NCBI RefSeq assembly: GCF_013362815.1
Contig: NZ_JABFVK010000006.1
Span: forward strand, 1-64,000
Direction: 5' to 3'
From: Hamadaea sp.
GTDB lineage: Bacteria > Actinomycetota > Actinomycetes > Mycobacteriales > Micromonosporaceae
DNA: 64,000 nucleotides
In this document: positions 24,594 to 32,949 of the stretch, piece by piece
Numbering within the stretch: the stretch's first letter is position 1
How the letters are laid out: every line of letters begins with the position of its first letter
Translations under genes and position numbers: made by a program
The notes under the pieces: generated by a model
What the model was told of the DNA's origin: nothing
Databases searched by the model: none
The model's input: only the letters and a program-made list of their open reading frames with translations

Positions 24594-25439
24594 TCAGGCT
24601 CGGGTGACGGCCGCCTCGGCCGCGCAGGCCGCCGCGCACGCAACCGACGATGCCGGGACGAGCGGAAGGCGTACCCGTGGCGAAACGATGCGGCCTCGCG
24701 CGTGCAGCACGGCCTTGATCACCGTGGGGCTGGGCTCGGCGAACAGCGCGGCGGACAGGCGCGCGAGCCGGTGGCCGAGTGCGGGCCGCCAGTCGGCGAG
24801 AAGGTCGGCGAACGACCGGGTGGCCAGATGCGCGCTGGCCAGGATGCCGCCGTGCGCACCGAGCGCGAGCAGCGGCGAGATGAACTGGTCGTCGCCGCCG
24901 AGGACCGTGACCCCCGGATCGGCCATGAACTCCATCGTGGTCGCGTCGATGCCACCGGCCGCGTACTTGAAGCCCACGACGGTGGGAATCGCGGCGAGAT
25001 CGCGCAAAGCGGCAGCCGACAACGCCTGCCCCGTGCGGTATGGAATGTGGTAGATCACCAGCGGAACCGGGCTGAGCGCCGCGAGCCGTTCGAGGTACGC
25101 GACGACGCCCGCCTCGCCCGGCCGGACGAACGGCGGGACCAAGGTGAGCGCGGCGACCGCTTCTGGACGGTCGGCCAGGGCGCGCAGTTCGTCCGGGGAG
25201 TTCGCGCCGACGATCATCTCCTTGCCCGACTCCCGGCACACCGCGCTCAAGGTGTCGAGCACCTGCTGCTTCTCGGACGCGCTCAACGCGGACGGTTCGG
25301 CGGTCGTGCCGAGCGCGACCAGGCCGGTCGCACCGTCGTCGATGACCTGGGTCGCCAGCTTCTGCAAGCCGCTCAGGTCTACCGCGGCGTCGTGGTCGAA
25401 GGGAGTGATCATGGGGACGAACAGGCCACTCAACGTCAT
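24594..25439 (-). CDS. DapA-family aldolase/synthase
   Basis: A 281-residue class I aldolase. The Schiff-base lysine is Lys158 (VVGFKYAAG), the catalytic tyrosine Tyr130 (VIYHIPYRTG) and the pyruvate-binding motif GTTAEPS replaces the usual GTTGE. Members include dihydrodipicolinate synthase, KDG aldolase and N-acetylneuraminate lyase; the altered motif and a dedicated LysR regulator argue against the housekeeping lysine enzyme. The start at 25439 gives the family length. Confidence 0.82.
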   Translation of the reverse strand: MTLSGLFVPMITPFDHDAAVDLSGLQKLATQVIDDGATGLVALGTTAEPSALSASEKQQVLDTLSAVCRESGKEMIVGANSPDELRALADRPEAVAALTLVPPFVRPGEAGVVAYLERLAALSPVPLVIYHIPYRTGQALSAAALRDLAAIPTVVGFKYAAGGIDATTMEFMADPGVTVLGGDDQFISPLLALGAHGGILASAHLATRSFADLLADWRPALGHRLARLSAALFAEPSPTVIKAVLHARGRIVSPRVRLPLVPASSVACAAACAAEAAVTRA

Positions 25440-25509
25440 GATCCCAGCGTCGCTGCGTTGACTCGGAAGCACCAGTTCGGCTTTCTGCGGTGATGCGTAA
25501 GCTGAGCTG

Positions 25510-26352
25510 ATGCTTGACGTCCGGCGGCTGCTCCTGCTGCGTGACCTGGCCCGGCTCGGCACCATCGCCGCCGTCGCCGAGGCGCACTCCTACACCGCTT
25601 CTGCCGTTTCGCAGCAGCTCACCGCGTTGCAACGGGAGGCGGGCGTACCGCTGATCGAACGGGCCGGCCGGACCGTCCGGCTGACTGCGGCCGGTCAGGT
25701 CCTCGCCCGGCAGGCCGACACAGTGCTGGCCGCGCTCGAATCCGCCGCCGCGAGCGTCGCCGCCGCCGAGGGCAGCCTGCGCATCGGCGCGTTCCCCTCA
25801 GCGGTACGCACCCTGCTCCCGCCCGCCCTCGTCCGGCTGGCCGATCAGCATCCCGGCCTCGACCTGACGGTCCACGAACTCGACCCGGCCGCCATGCCCG
25901 TACGCCTGCTCGACCGGAGCCTCGACGTCGCTCTCCTGCAGAGCTACGACGGGCTGCCCCTCACCCCCGAGGCCGGAGTGTCCACGGTCGACCTGTTGAC
26001 CGAGACGGTTCACCTCGCCGGTGCGCCTTCGTTGGCGGACTGCGCCGATCGGGCGTGGATCGCGGGGAGCCCGGGGACCCTCTGTCACTCCGTGACCGTG
26101 CAGGCCTGCCACCTCGCCGGGTACGCCCCACGCATTCGCCACCACGTCGACGATTTCACCGCCGTGCTTTCGCTCGTGGCAGCCGGAATCGGCGTCGCGC
26201 TCGTTCCTTCGCTCGGCGTCGTCCCGACTCCTGGTGTGACGCTCACTCCGTTGCCGCTGCGACGGCGTACGCACATCGCGTTTCGCTCCGGCTCCGACGC
26301 TCACCCCGCGATCGCCGCCTGCGTCGCCGCGTTGCGGGAATCCGCTTCTTAG
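25510..26352 (+). CDS. LysR-family regulator
   Basis: A 280-residue regulator with an N-terminal winged helix (LRDLARLGTIAAVAEAHSYTASAVSQQLTAL) and an effector domain. It is divergent from the DapA-like gene with a 70-bp gap, the classic layout for control of that neighbour. TAAGCT ends six bases before the ATG. The stop overlaps the convergent binding-protein gene by four bases. Confidence 0.87.
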   Translation: MLDVRRLLLLRDLARLGTIAAVAEAHSYTASAVSQQLTALQREAGVPLIERAGRTVRLTAAGQVLARQADTVLAALESAAASVAAAEGSLRIGAFPSAVRTLLPPALVRLADQHPGLDLTVHELDPAAMPVRLLDRSLDVALLQSYDGLPLTPEAGVSTVDLLTETVHLAGAPSLADCADRAWIAGSPGTLCHSVTVQACHLAGYAPRIRHHVDDFTAVLSLVAAGIGVALVPSLGVVPTPGVTLTPLPLRRRTHIAFRSGSDAHPAIAACVAALRESAS

Positions 26353-27215
26353 GCTTTTTGGGTGGTTCCCCGGAATCCATCGGGGTCCAGACCCCACTTG
26401 GCGGCGATCTGTGCGTACGTGCCGTCCGCGATGAGCAGGTCGATCGTGTCGCCGATCAGCTTCGCGAAGTCGGCCTGGCCCTTGGGCAAGACGATCCCGT
26501 AGTACGCCGAGTCGTACACCGCACTGGAGAGCACCAGCCGGCCGTCCGACTGCTTGACGGCGTACGCCGTCACCGGTGAGTCGGCGAGCATCGCGTCGGC
26601 CTGCCCGCCGAGCACCGCCTCGGTCGCCTCGCCTTGCCCGCCGTACTGCTGCACCTCGATGGCGGACTGCCCGGCGTGCTGACAGGCGGCTGAGCGTACG
26701 GCGAGATCGTCCACCTGAATGGTGTCGGCTTGCACCGCCACCTTGCGGCCGCAGACGTTCGCCGGGCCGATCTTGTTCCCGGAGCGGGCGGCCCACTGCG
26801 TACCCGCGACGTAGTAGGGCACCATCTCCACGACCTTGGCCCGCTCGAGGGTGACGCTGACCGAGGAGACGGCGACCTGGAACCGCCCCTGCCGTACGCC
26901 CGGGATGATCCCGTCGAACGAGCTGTTCTGCCACTGCGTCTTGAGGTTCAGCCGGCTGGCGATGGCGTCGAAGAGCTCCACATCGAAACCGGTGATCACA
27001 CCACCCTTGTCCCGGAACTCGTTCGGGGCGTACGTGGCGTCGGTGCCGATGACCAGCGTGCCCCGGGCCCGGATCTCCGCCGGCACCGCGGCGGCGAGCT
27101 GCGCGGCGGACGTCGTCTCCGGCGTCGGCACCACTGACGGCGGCGTCTGCACCGAACAGGCGGTCAACGCGGCGGCCAGCACCAGAGCGGTCACGACTAC
27201 GCGGACGCGAACCAT
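26349..27215 (-). CDS. polar amino-acid ABC transporter binding lipoprotein
   Basis: A 288-residue family-3 solute-binding protein: lipobox LTAC at about residue 20, then GTLVIGTDATYAPNEF, GFDVELFDAIA and FDGIIPGVRQGRFQVAVSS, all typical of amino-acid binding proteins. No permease or ATPase is adjacent, so it is an orphan that may serve a distant transporter. GGAGG is five bases before the ATG at 27215. Confidence 0.86.
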   Translation of the reverse strand: MVRVRVVVTALVLAAALTACSVQTPPSVVPTPETTSAAQLAAAVPAEIRARGTLVIGTDATYAPNEFRDKGGVITGFDVELFDAIASRLNLKTQWQNSSFDGIIPGVRQGRFQVAVSSVSVTLERAKVVEMVPYYVAGTQWAARSGNKIGPANVCGRKVAVQADTIQVDDLAVRSAACQHAGQSAIEVQQYGGQGEATEAVLGGQADAMLADSPVTAYAVKQSDGRLVLSSAVYDSAYYGIVLPKGQADFAKLIGDTIDLLIADGTYAQIAAKWGLDPDGFRGTTQKA

Positions 27216-27385
27216 CAAACCTCCAGGGCAACCGGCCGTACGGGTGCGGCCAACCTAGGTCACTGTCTACGTGGTCGTCTATGCCCCGTACGGCGGACCA
27301 CCCCTAGTCCTCGCATCGGCCCGCCCCCTCACCGCGCCTCGCCGGCTCGCGCCGGCCGCTTCCTTGATCGCGCCGACCGCTTTCC

Positions 27386-27446
27386 AAGATCGTCGGATGC
27401 CGACGATCAGTGCACGAAAGGCCCACGAATGTCGGCTTCCGACGTT
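27386..27446. repeat. REP-like hairpin repeat, family A copy 2
   Basis: It carries the same hairpin stem as copy 1 at 22817 (GATCGTCGG and CCGACGATC) but with loop ATG instead of CTT, then the same AGTGCACGAA and CCCACGAATGTCGGCTTCC segments. It runs directly into family B. Confidence 0.7.
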
Positions 27447-27525
27447 CTTGGCGGAGATCAACGGAGAAAATGTGGGGCTATGGCACCGCGAATCTTCCGC
27501 TGATCATGGCCGCCCATGATCATGG
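27441..27525. repeat. 85-bp dispersed repeat, family B copy 1
   Basis: It matches 35924-36008 at 84 of 85 positions (one C/T difference). It ends in a perfect inverted repeat, TGATCATGG then CCGC then CCATGATCA. Confidence 0.85.
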
Positions 27526-27756
27526 TCAATTCGGCGTCGCTATCACAGCCCAGGATTGACCCTGATCATGGAACTCTGACAATTCGGCAACGGCGAACCC
27601 CGGCCTCCACTCTCTTCGGTGCGATTTCGGACAGCGCCCACCCAAAACCGCAGCCTTCACCCGGCGACGAAGCAGGCGGCAATGCCCAGTAAGTGTCGAT
27701 GTGCACCTCGGACCAGGCGACGTCGACGCCGGAGTTGATCAGGGTGCTGGGGAAAT

Positions 27757-27816
27757 GATCAGGGCGTAGGGGACACGACACGCCGGACGAGCACGACCAT
27801 AGGTTCATGATCAACG
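27757..27816. repeat. 60-bp dispersed repeat, family C copy 1
   Basis: It aligns without gaps to 48015-48074 with about six differences; the shared end is ACGACCATAGGTTCATGATC followed by AACG. It lies 25 bp past the stop of the cupin gene. Confidence 0.78.
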
Positions 27817-27841
27817 CGAAGGGGGGCCAGGGCGACGGGGA

Positions 27842-28309
27842 TCAGAGCGGATCGGAGACGCCGATGGGTGGCCCGACGAAGTCGATCCCGTTCGCCCGTC
27901 CCAACTCGGCAAGCACGTCCGCGTCGACAACGCCGGAGGATGCGGCGTACGCCGTGAAGAAGTTCTCGATGCCGGAAGGAGTGGTGACGATCATCAGCCG
28001 TCCCGGTGCCGAGCCGACGTTCTGGAAGGCGTGCGGCAGCCCGCGCGGCCCGAAGGCGAATCCGCCCGTCGAGGCGTACAACATCTTGTCACCGGCTTTG
28101 AAGCGGAACTCGCCCGCGAGCACGAACCACAGCTCGTCGTCGCGCTGGTGGTTGTGCAGGCCGGGCCCGGCCGCCGGCGGGACCAGAAGTTCGAGCACCG
28201 TCATCGAGCCGCCGGTCTGGCTCGTCCCGGCCTTGATCGTCACCTGGCCGCCGATGGGATTGGGCAGGGTCTCGCCATCGCCCGCCGCCATCGCGAACGC
28301 ACTGGTCAT
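27842..28309 (-). CDS. cupin-domain protein
   Basis: A 155-residue single cupin barrel. Metal-binding motif 1 is GPGLHNHQRDDELWFVLAGE, with both histidines and the Glu; motif 2 is GPRGLPHAFQNVG with the late His. Reaction unknown; small stand-alone cupins include dioxygenases and isomerases. TACGCT lies exactly six bases before the ATG, so it has its own leaderless promoter although it follows the response-regulator gene by 26 bases on the same strand. Confidence 0.82.
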   Translation of the reverse strand: MTSAFAMAAGDGETLPNPIGGQVTIKAGTSQTGGSMTVLELLVPPAAGPGLHNHQRDDELWFVLAGEFRFKAGDKMLYASTGGFAFGPRGLPHAFQNVGSAPGRLMIVTTPSGIENFFTAYAASSGVVDADVLAELGRANGIDFVGPPIGVSDPL

Positions 28310-28315
28310 GGCCTC

Positions 28316-28321
28316 AGCGTA
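28316..28321 (-). promoter_or_regulatory. -10 hexamer of leaderless cupin promoter
   Basis: TACGCT on the minus strand, followed by GAGGCC and then the ATG. It lies between the response-regulator stop (28336) and the cupin start. Confidence 0.55.
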
Positions 28322-28335
28322 GGCCGCGCGCACAG

Positions 28336-28998
28336 TCAGAGAGGCGCGATTCGGTAGCCGACCCCCGGAGTGGTGACGATGATCGGCGGGTCGCCGAGCT
28401 TTCGGCGCAGTCGCCCGACCGTCACGGTGACGGTGTTGGTGAACGGGTCGGCGTTCTCGTCCCAGACCTGCTCCAGCAGCGTCTCCGCGCTCAGGAAGCC
28501 CGGACTCGCCCGCAGCAGCGCTTCGAGGACGGCGAACTCCTTGACCGACAGGTCGAGCGCGCGGCCGTCGCGAACGGCGGTGCGGCGTACCGGGTCCAGG
28601 TCGATCCCGGCCACGCGCAGGGTTCTCGGCCGGGCGTCCGGCTTGCGGCGGGCCAGCGCCTGGATGCGCAGCACCAGCTCCGGGAAGTGGAAGGGCTTCG
28701 CGAGGTAGTCGTCGGCCCCCAGAGTCAGCCCGCTCACGCGGTCGCCGGGCGCGCTCGCCGCGGTCAGCATCAGCACCATCGGCCGCTCGGCCCGCTCGGT
28801 GATCATCTGGCACAGCGTGTCGCCGTGCAGTCCGGGCAGGTCTCGGTCCAGCACCACCACGTCGTACGCCGTGAGGTCGAGCTTGGCGGCGGCGGACAGC
28901 CCGTCGCCCGCCTGGTCGACGGCCATTCCCTGATCGCGCAGTCCTTCGGCGACGACTTCGGCGAGCGCGGGATCGTCTTCGACGACGAGAATCCTCAT
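28336..28998 (-). CDS. OmpR-family response regulator
   Basis: A 220-residue regulator: receiver domain with acidic pair in VVEDDP, phosphorylation site Asp51 (VVLDRD), Lys in LAKPFHF, and a winged helix ending TTPGVGYRIAPL. It is coupled to the upstream kinase by a four-base overlap. It probably controls the divergent membrane protein gene at 30221. Confidence 0.9.
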   Translation of the reverse strand: MRILVVEDDPALAEVVAEGLRDQGMAVDQAGDGLSAAAKLDLTAYDVVVLDRDLPGLHGDTLCQMITERAERPMVLMLTAASAPGDRVSGLTLGADDYLAKPFHFPELVLRIQALARRKPDARPRTLRVAGIDLDPVRRTAVRDGRALDLSVKEFAVLEALLRASPGFLSAETLLEQVWDENADPFTNTVTVTVGRLRRKLGDPPIIVTTPGVGYRIAPL

Positions 28999-30134
28999 GG
29001 GACGGCCACCGTCGCAGCCAACGGAAGCGTCACCGTCGCGCGCAGTCCACCACCCGGCCGTGCGGTCAACGTGAGCCGCCCGCCGTGGGCGGCGGCGACG
29101 GCCGCCACAATGGACAGTCCCAGCCCCGACGACCCGGTACGCTCGACGCCCAGCCGCTCGAACGGCCGCCCCAGCCGATCGACCTGACTCTGTTCGAACG
29201 CCTCGCCGCTGGTCTCCACCACGAGTTCAGCGTGACCGTCGCGGGTAAACGCGGAGACGGCGATGAACCCCGACGGCTCGTTGTGCACCACCGCGTTGTC
29301 GACGAGGTTGCCGACGAGCCGGGCGAGCAGCGCCGGGCTGCCCTCGACCTCGATCCCCTCCGGCACATCTACGGTGACGGTCAGTCCTTCGGCGGGCCGG
29401 GCGGCGAGCGCCGCGCCGACCAGGTCGCGGAGACCGACCGGGGCGGTGTCGGCGAGCGCGCCGTGCTGGGCCCGGGCGAGCACGAGGAACCCGTCGAGCA
29501 GGTGGTCCACCCGGTCGAGCTGCGTACGCATCCGGTCGGCGAGCGCGACGGTCGCCGGGGGCACGTCGGGTTTGGCGACCGCGACGTCCAGCGAGGCCCG
29601 CATCGTGGCCAGCGGCGTACGCAGTTCGTGGGAGGCGTTGGCGACGAACCGGCGTTGGGCGTCGAAGGACGTCTCCAATCGGCCGAGCAGCTCGTCGATC
29701 GTGTCGGCGAGATCCTTCACTTCGTCGGCCGGGCCTTCGACGGCGAGCCGCCGGTCGAGGCTGTCGGCCGAGATCCGCCGGGTGGCCGCGGTCAGCGTAC
29801 GCAGTGGCCGCAGCACGCGCCGGGCCAGCGCGCCGCCGAGCAGCAGGGAGACGCCGGCCATGGCGATCATGGCGATCAGCGCCCCCATGATCAGTTGCCG
29901 GTTCTGTTCGTCGTGCACCGAGGCGAGCTGATCCTCCAGTGCGCGGATGTGCTCCTGCAGGTTCGCCGTCGTGGTGGTCCCGTTGGGGGCGGGCTGCGTG
30001 GAGCTGACCCCACCGGCCAGCAGGATGGTCAGGCCGAGCAGACCGGCCCCCGACACGAGGAACACCCCGGCGTAGAGCAGCGTGAACCGCCGGCCCACGG
30101 TGCCGCCGCGAATCGGTCTGCGCAGCCTGATCAT
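28995..30134 (-). CDS. sensor histidine kinase
   Basis: A 379-residue kinase: membrane segments at about 19-41 and 81-103, an external loop of about 40 residues with a coiled region, HAMP, HisKA with His169 (NASHELRTP) and an ATPase domain (N box LVGNLVDNAVVHN, G box SSGLGLSIV). CATCCT ends six bases before the ATG, a possible leaderless promoter. Divergent from the ABC-2-like gene; signal unknown. Confidence 0.9.
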   Translation of the reverse strand: MIRLRRPIRGGTVGRRFTLLYAGVFLVSGAGLLGLTILLAGGVSSTQPAPNGTTTTANLQEHIRALEDQLASVHDEQNRQLIMGALIAMIAMAGVSLLLGGALARRVLRPLRTLTAATRRISADSLDRRLAVEGPADEVKDLADTIDELLGRLETSFDAQRRFVANASHELRTPLATMRASLDVAVAKPDVPPATVALADRMRTQLDRVDHLLDGFLVLARAQHGALADTAPVGLRDLVGAALAARPAEGLTVTVDVPEGIEVEGSPALLARLVGNLVDNAVVHNEPSGFIAVSAFTRDGHAELVVETSGEAFEQSQVDRLGRPFERLGVERTGSSGLGLSIVAAVAAAHGGRLTLTARPGGGLRATVTLPLAATVAVP

Positions 30135-30220
30135 GTCCCAAGGATGCCTCGCCCGACCTAACAGCGGTGTGACAACGCCGGTTCGGCCGGTGTTACGGCG
30201 TACGCCGTAGAACGACAGCC

Positions 30221-31669
30221 ATGTCGAAGAAGAGCTTCCTCACCGCAGCCACCCTCGCCTCCGCGGTGGTGAGCGTGGTGGCCCTGGGCCTGCTGTACGC
30301 GTTCGGCGTGCAGTCCGACTGCGATGGCCCCTGCCCGAAGACGCCGGTCACCGCTGACGGCGAGATGGTCAGCGACCGGTTCTGGTTCCGCCATCGCGAC
30401 CTCGGCCCGGCCGGGAGCATCACGGTGCGGCTGACCTCGATGACCGGGACGATCACCTATCCACCGCCGAACCACGACCAGATCGTCCCCGGCCTCACGC
30501 CGTGGGCCAAGGTCGGCGTGATCGTCAAGGACGGTGTGCACCCCGGGTCGGCGTACGCCGCACTAGTGCTCACCGGCAGTCATGGGGTCCGGTTCCAGTA
30601 CGCCTACACCGGCGACGTCGCCGGTAGCACGACCGCCAGCAGCTCGGCGTCGCAGCAGTCCCCGCGTTGGCTACGGCTGACCCGCGACGGCGACAAGATC
30701 GAGGGTTACGAGTCGGCCGACGGAACCGACTGGCGGCTGGTCGGCCGCACCACCCTGGCCGGGCTGCCCGCGACGGCCCAGGTGGGCCTGCTCGCGACCT
30801 CCCCGGGCGACCTGACGTTGCGCGAGATCGGCCTCGGCGGCGCGATCGAGGAGCTGCGATTCACCCAGGCCGTCGGCGTCTTCGACCACGTGACTACCGA
30901 GGGCGCCGGCGGCGACTGGCAGAGCGGTTCGGTCGGCGAGATGAACCACACCGACTGGGAGAAGCTGCACGTGGCGTCCGGCGCGACCGAGCACGATGGC
31001 GTCGTCACCATCGCCGGCACCGGAGACGTCGGCCCGATCTCCGAGGACTCCGGGATCACCGCCGACCGGGTGCTCGCCGGCGTGCTGATCGCGCTGATCA
31101 TCCTGCTGGTGATCGGCGGGCGGCGCGGCGCGCGTACCGCCCGGGAACAGCGGGACGTCCTCCGAGGGGCGGTCCGCACCGGGCTGACCGCGTTCGCCAC
31201 CGCACTCGTCGCCGTCGGCGTCACCGTGCCGGTCAGCCTCGCCATCCTCGCCGCCAAGGACGTGCCCGTCGATCAGCTGCCGCTGCTCACCGGCGTACGC
31301 GTCGTCGTCGGGCTCGCCCTCGTACTGGGGCTCGCCACAGTCTTCGCGTACGCCCTCGGTGTGGTGCTGCGCCGGGCGTGGCTCGCCATCGTCGTCTCGC
31401 TGGCACTGATCGCACTGCCGTACGCGATCACGGTGGTGCCGTTCCTCCCCGACGAGGTCGCCGCGTGGCTGCTGCGGCTGACCCCGGCGGCGGGCTTCGC
31501 GGTGCGTCAGACGGCGACCGAGTACGCCCAGGTCACCGCCCACTACACCCCGGCGAACGGGTACTACCCGCTGCCGGGGTGGGCGGGACTCGCCGTGCTG
31601 TGTGCGTACACGTTGATCGTGATGATTGTCGCGTTGCGCAAGCGAACCAGCGAGCTCAGCTGGCGATGA
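30221..31669 (+). CDS. membrane protein: external DUF1349-like domain plus ABC-2-like segments
   Basis: A 482-residue protein. One N-terminal segment (about 7-27) is followed by about 240 external residues with the pattern PRWLRLTRDGDKIEGYES then DWRLVG, typical of concanavalin-like DUF1349 domains. The last 200 residues hold five or six membrane segments resembling ABC-2 permeases. No ATPase is adjacent, so export of a substrate is unproven. It is divergent from the kinase gene and the likely output of that two-component system. TAGAAC is seven bases before the ATG. Confidence 0.65.
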   Translation: MSKKSFLTAATLASAVVSVVALGLLYAFGVQSDCDGPCPKTPVTADGEMVSDRFWFRHRDLGPAGSITVRLTSMTGTITYPPPNHDQIVPGLTPWAKVGVIVKDGVHPGSAYAALVLTGSHGVRFQYAYTGDVAGSTTASSSASQQSPRWLRLTRDGDKIEGYESADGTDWRLVGRTTLAGLPATAQVGLLATSPGDLTLREIGLGGAIEELRFTQAVGVFDHVTTEGAGGDWQSGSVGEMNHTDWEKLHVASGATEHDGVVTIAGTGDVGPISEDSGITADRVLAGVLIALIILLVIGGRRGARTAREQRDVLRGAVRTGLTAFATALVAVGVTVPVSLAILAAKDVPVDQLPLLTGVRVVVGLALVLGLATVFAYALGVVLRRAWLAIVVSLALIALPYAITVVPFLPDEVAAWLLRLTPAAGFAVRQTATEYAQVTAHYTPANGYYPLPGWAGLAVLCAYTLIVMIVALRKRTSELSWR

Positions 31670-31675
31670 GCCGAG

Positions 31676-32869
31676 CTAGACCTCGCGCAGGAAGGCGACC
31701 CCGTCGGCCTCCGCGAGGTGCTCGGCGTCCAGTGGGAAGTAGCCCGCGCGGGCCGGGAAACCCTTGCGCGGCACCGTATCCGCCGTCAGCTTGGCCATGT
31801 CCGGACCGCGCAGCAGCAGACGGTCGTGACCCAGCGCGGCGAGTCGTCCCTCCACTGTGTCCAGAACCGGTGCGCCGATCTCGCGCTCCCCCAACCTTCC
31901 CAGCCCCGTGACGATGCACGCGTAGTCGTCGCCGAGCCGGGTGGCGGCGATCGCGCCGGCGCTCCACCAGGCCAGTTTCGGCCCGGCCAGCTCCCACCGG
32001 CTCAGCTGGCGCTGCAGGTGGGCGTTGGCGGAGAAGACTAGCGTGGGCCCGCGCCGCGCCTCTCGCTCCACAATAGACAACAGATTCTCGGCCATGATCG
32101 CGTCGCGCAACGCCATCAGCCGATTGATCCGGCCGGGCCAGTCGTGGGCCAGCGCCGCGTGATACTGCAGCAGCCGCGCGGCCATCCGCACGTGCAGCTC
32201 AGCGCGCCACCAGGCGTCCGCCGAGGTCGCGGCGATCAGCTGCGGCGCGGCGATGAGCAGCCCCGCCCGCAGGTCGTCGGCGATCACGCGCAGCCGCGTC
32301 ACCTCCGGCGCCGACCCCACACCGCGCGCCGGCTCCATCGCCGCGGCCGGGTCCTCCCAGCGTGCGTCATCGCCGCACAGGCCCTCGATCTCGGCGCGGC
32401 CGCCGGGCACGAGTTCCATTTCGGACAGATATTCGTACGCATAGAGCAGCGGACCGCGTGGGCTTCGGGCGTACATGTTCTCGGTCGGGGCGTCGAACCC
32501 GTAGAACCGGACTTCGGTGTCGCAGTCGCGCAGCCACTCGACCAGTTCCCGGTTGGCGGCGTACGCACCCCAGCCGTGGCTGATGCCTTTCGACAGCACG
32601 TCGTCGAGGTCTCCGGTCCCGCTGCGGACGTAGTCCTCGACGAGCAGCCCGGCCAGGCAGTCGCTCTCGATGGCGATCGATCGGAAGCCGGCGTCTTCCA
32701 CGAGATAGCGCAGCATCTCGTTGCGCAGCCGGGGAAAGACCTGCGGTCCATGGGTGGGCTCGCCGAGGCCGAGGATCCGGGGTGGGCGCGGGAGCGTACC
32801 GAGGAAGTCGAGAATGCCCTCCCGGGTCAGCGGGCGGGCGGCAGCGGCGAGAGCGTCCAAGTTCGTCAT
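31676..32869 (-). CDS. erythromycin-esterase-like hydrolase
   Basis: A 397-residue member of the erythromycin esterase family. The hallmark is LGEPTHGPQVFPRLRNEM, then AIESDCLAG and KGISHGWGAY with the conserved His. True macrolide esterases are a small part of this family, so antibiotic cleavage is only a possibility. It is divergent from a MerR-type gene, with a 7-bp inverted repeat over its -10 box (TACGGT, seven bases before the ATG), suggesting drug-responsive control. Confidence 0.82.
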   Translation of the reverse strand: MTNLDALAAAARPLTREGILDFLGTLPRPPRILGLGEPTHGPQVFPRLRNEMLRYLVEDAGFRSIAIESDCLAGLLVEDYVRSGTGDLDDVLSKGISHGWGAYAANRELVEWLRDCDTEVRFYGFDAPTENMYARSPRGPLLYAYEYLSEMELVPGGRAEIEGLCGDDARWEDPAAAMEPARGVGSAPEVTRLRVIADDLRAGLLIAAPQLIAATSADAWWRAELHVRMAARLLQYHAALAHDWPGRINRLMALRDAIMAENLLSIVEREARRGPTLVFSANAHLQRQLSRWELAGPKLAWWSAGAIAATRLGDDYACIVTGLGRLGEREIGAPVLDTVEGRLAALGHDRLLLRGPDMAKLTADTVPRKGFPARAGYFPLDAEHLAEADGVAFLREV

Positions 32870-32871
32870 GC

Positions 32872-32891
32872 ATTCAACCGTATCGTTGAAT
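32872..32891. promoter_or_regulatory. inverted repeat over the esterase promoter
   Basis: ATTCAAC and GTTGAAT form perfect arms around CGTATC. The site covers the TACGGT hexamer on the minus strand and ends 59 bp before the divergent MerR start, so it is a good candidate for that regulator's site. Confidence 0.55.
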
Positions 32892-32949
32892 CGCCGGTTG
32901 AGACTTTACCCGCCCTTCACGCAGTGGATCGGCCGATAAGCTTCAAACC

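Larger units (their letters stand above)
27219..27841. other. 623-bp gene-free gap, rich in dispersed repeats
   Basis: No open frame with convincing codon use is present. The gap holds family A (27386-27446), family B (27441-27525) and family C (27757-27816) repeats, separated by unmatched sequence at about 27530-27750. The first 100 bases carry the leader of the amino-acid binding protein on the minus strand, with TAGGTT (27257-27252) as a possible -10 box. Confidence 0.6.

Noticed and set aside
27566-27814. Open frame of 82 codons in the repeat-rich gap
   Set aside because: It lacks a ribosome site or leaderless -10 box, has poor third-position bias and runs through the family C repeat.
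31676-32869. Calling the esterase-like gene a macrolide-resistance gene
   Set aside because: The family is broad and only a few members cleave macrolides; sequence alone cannot show it.
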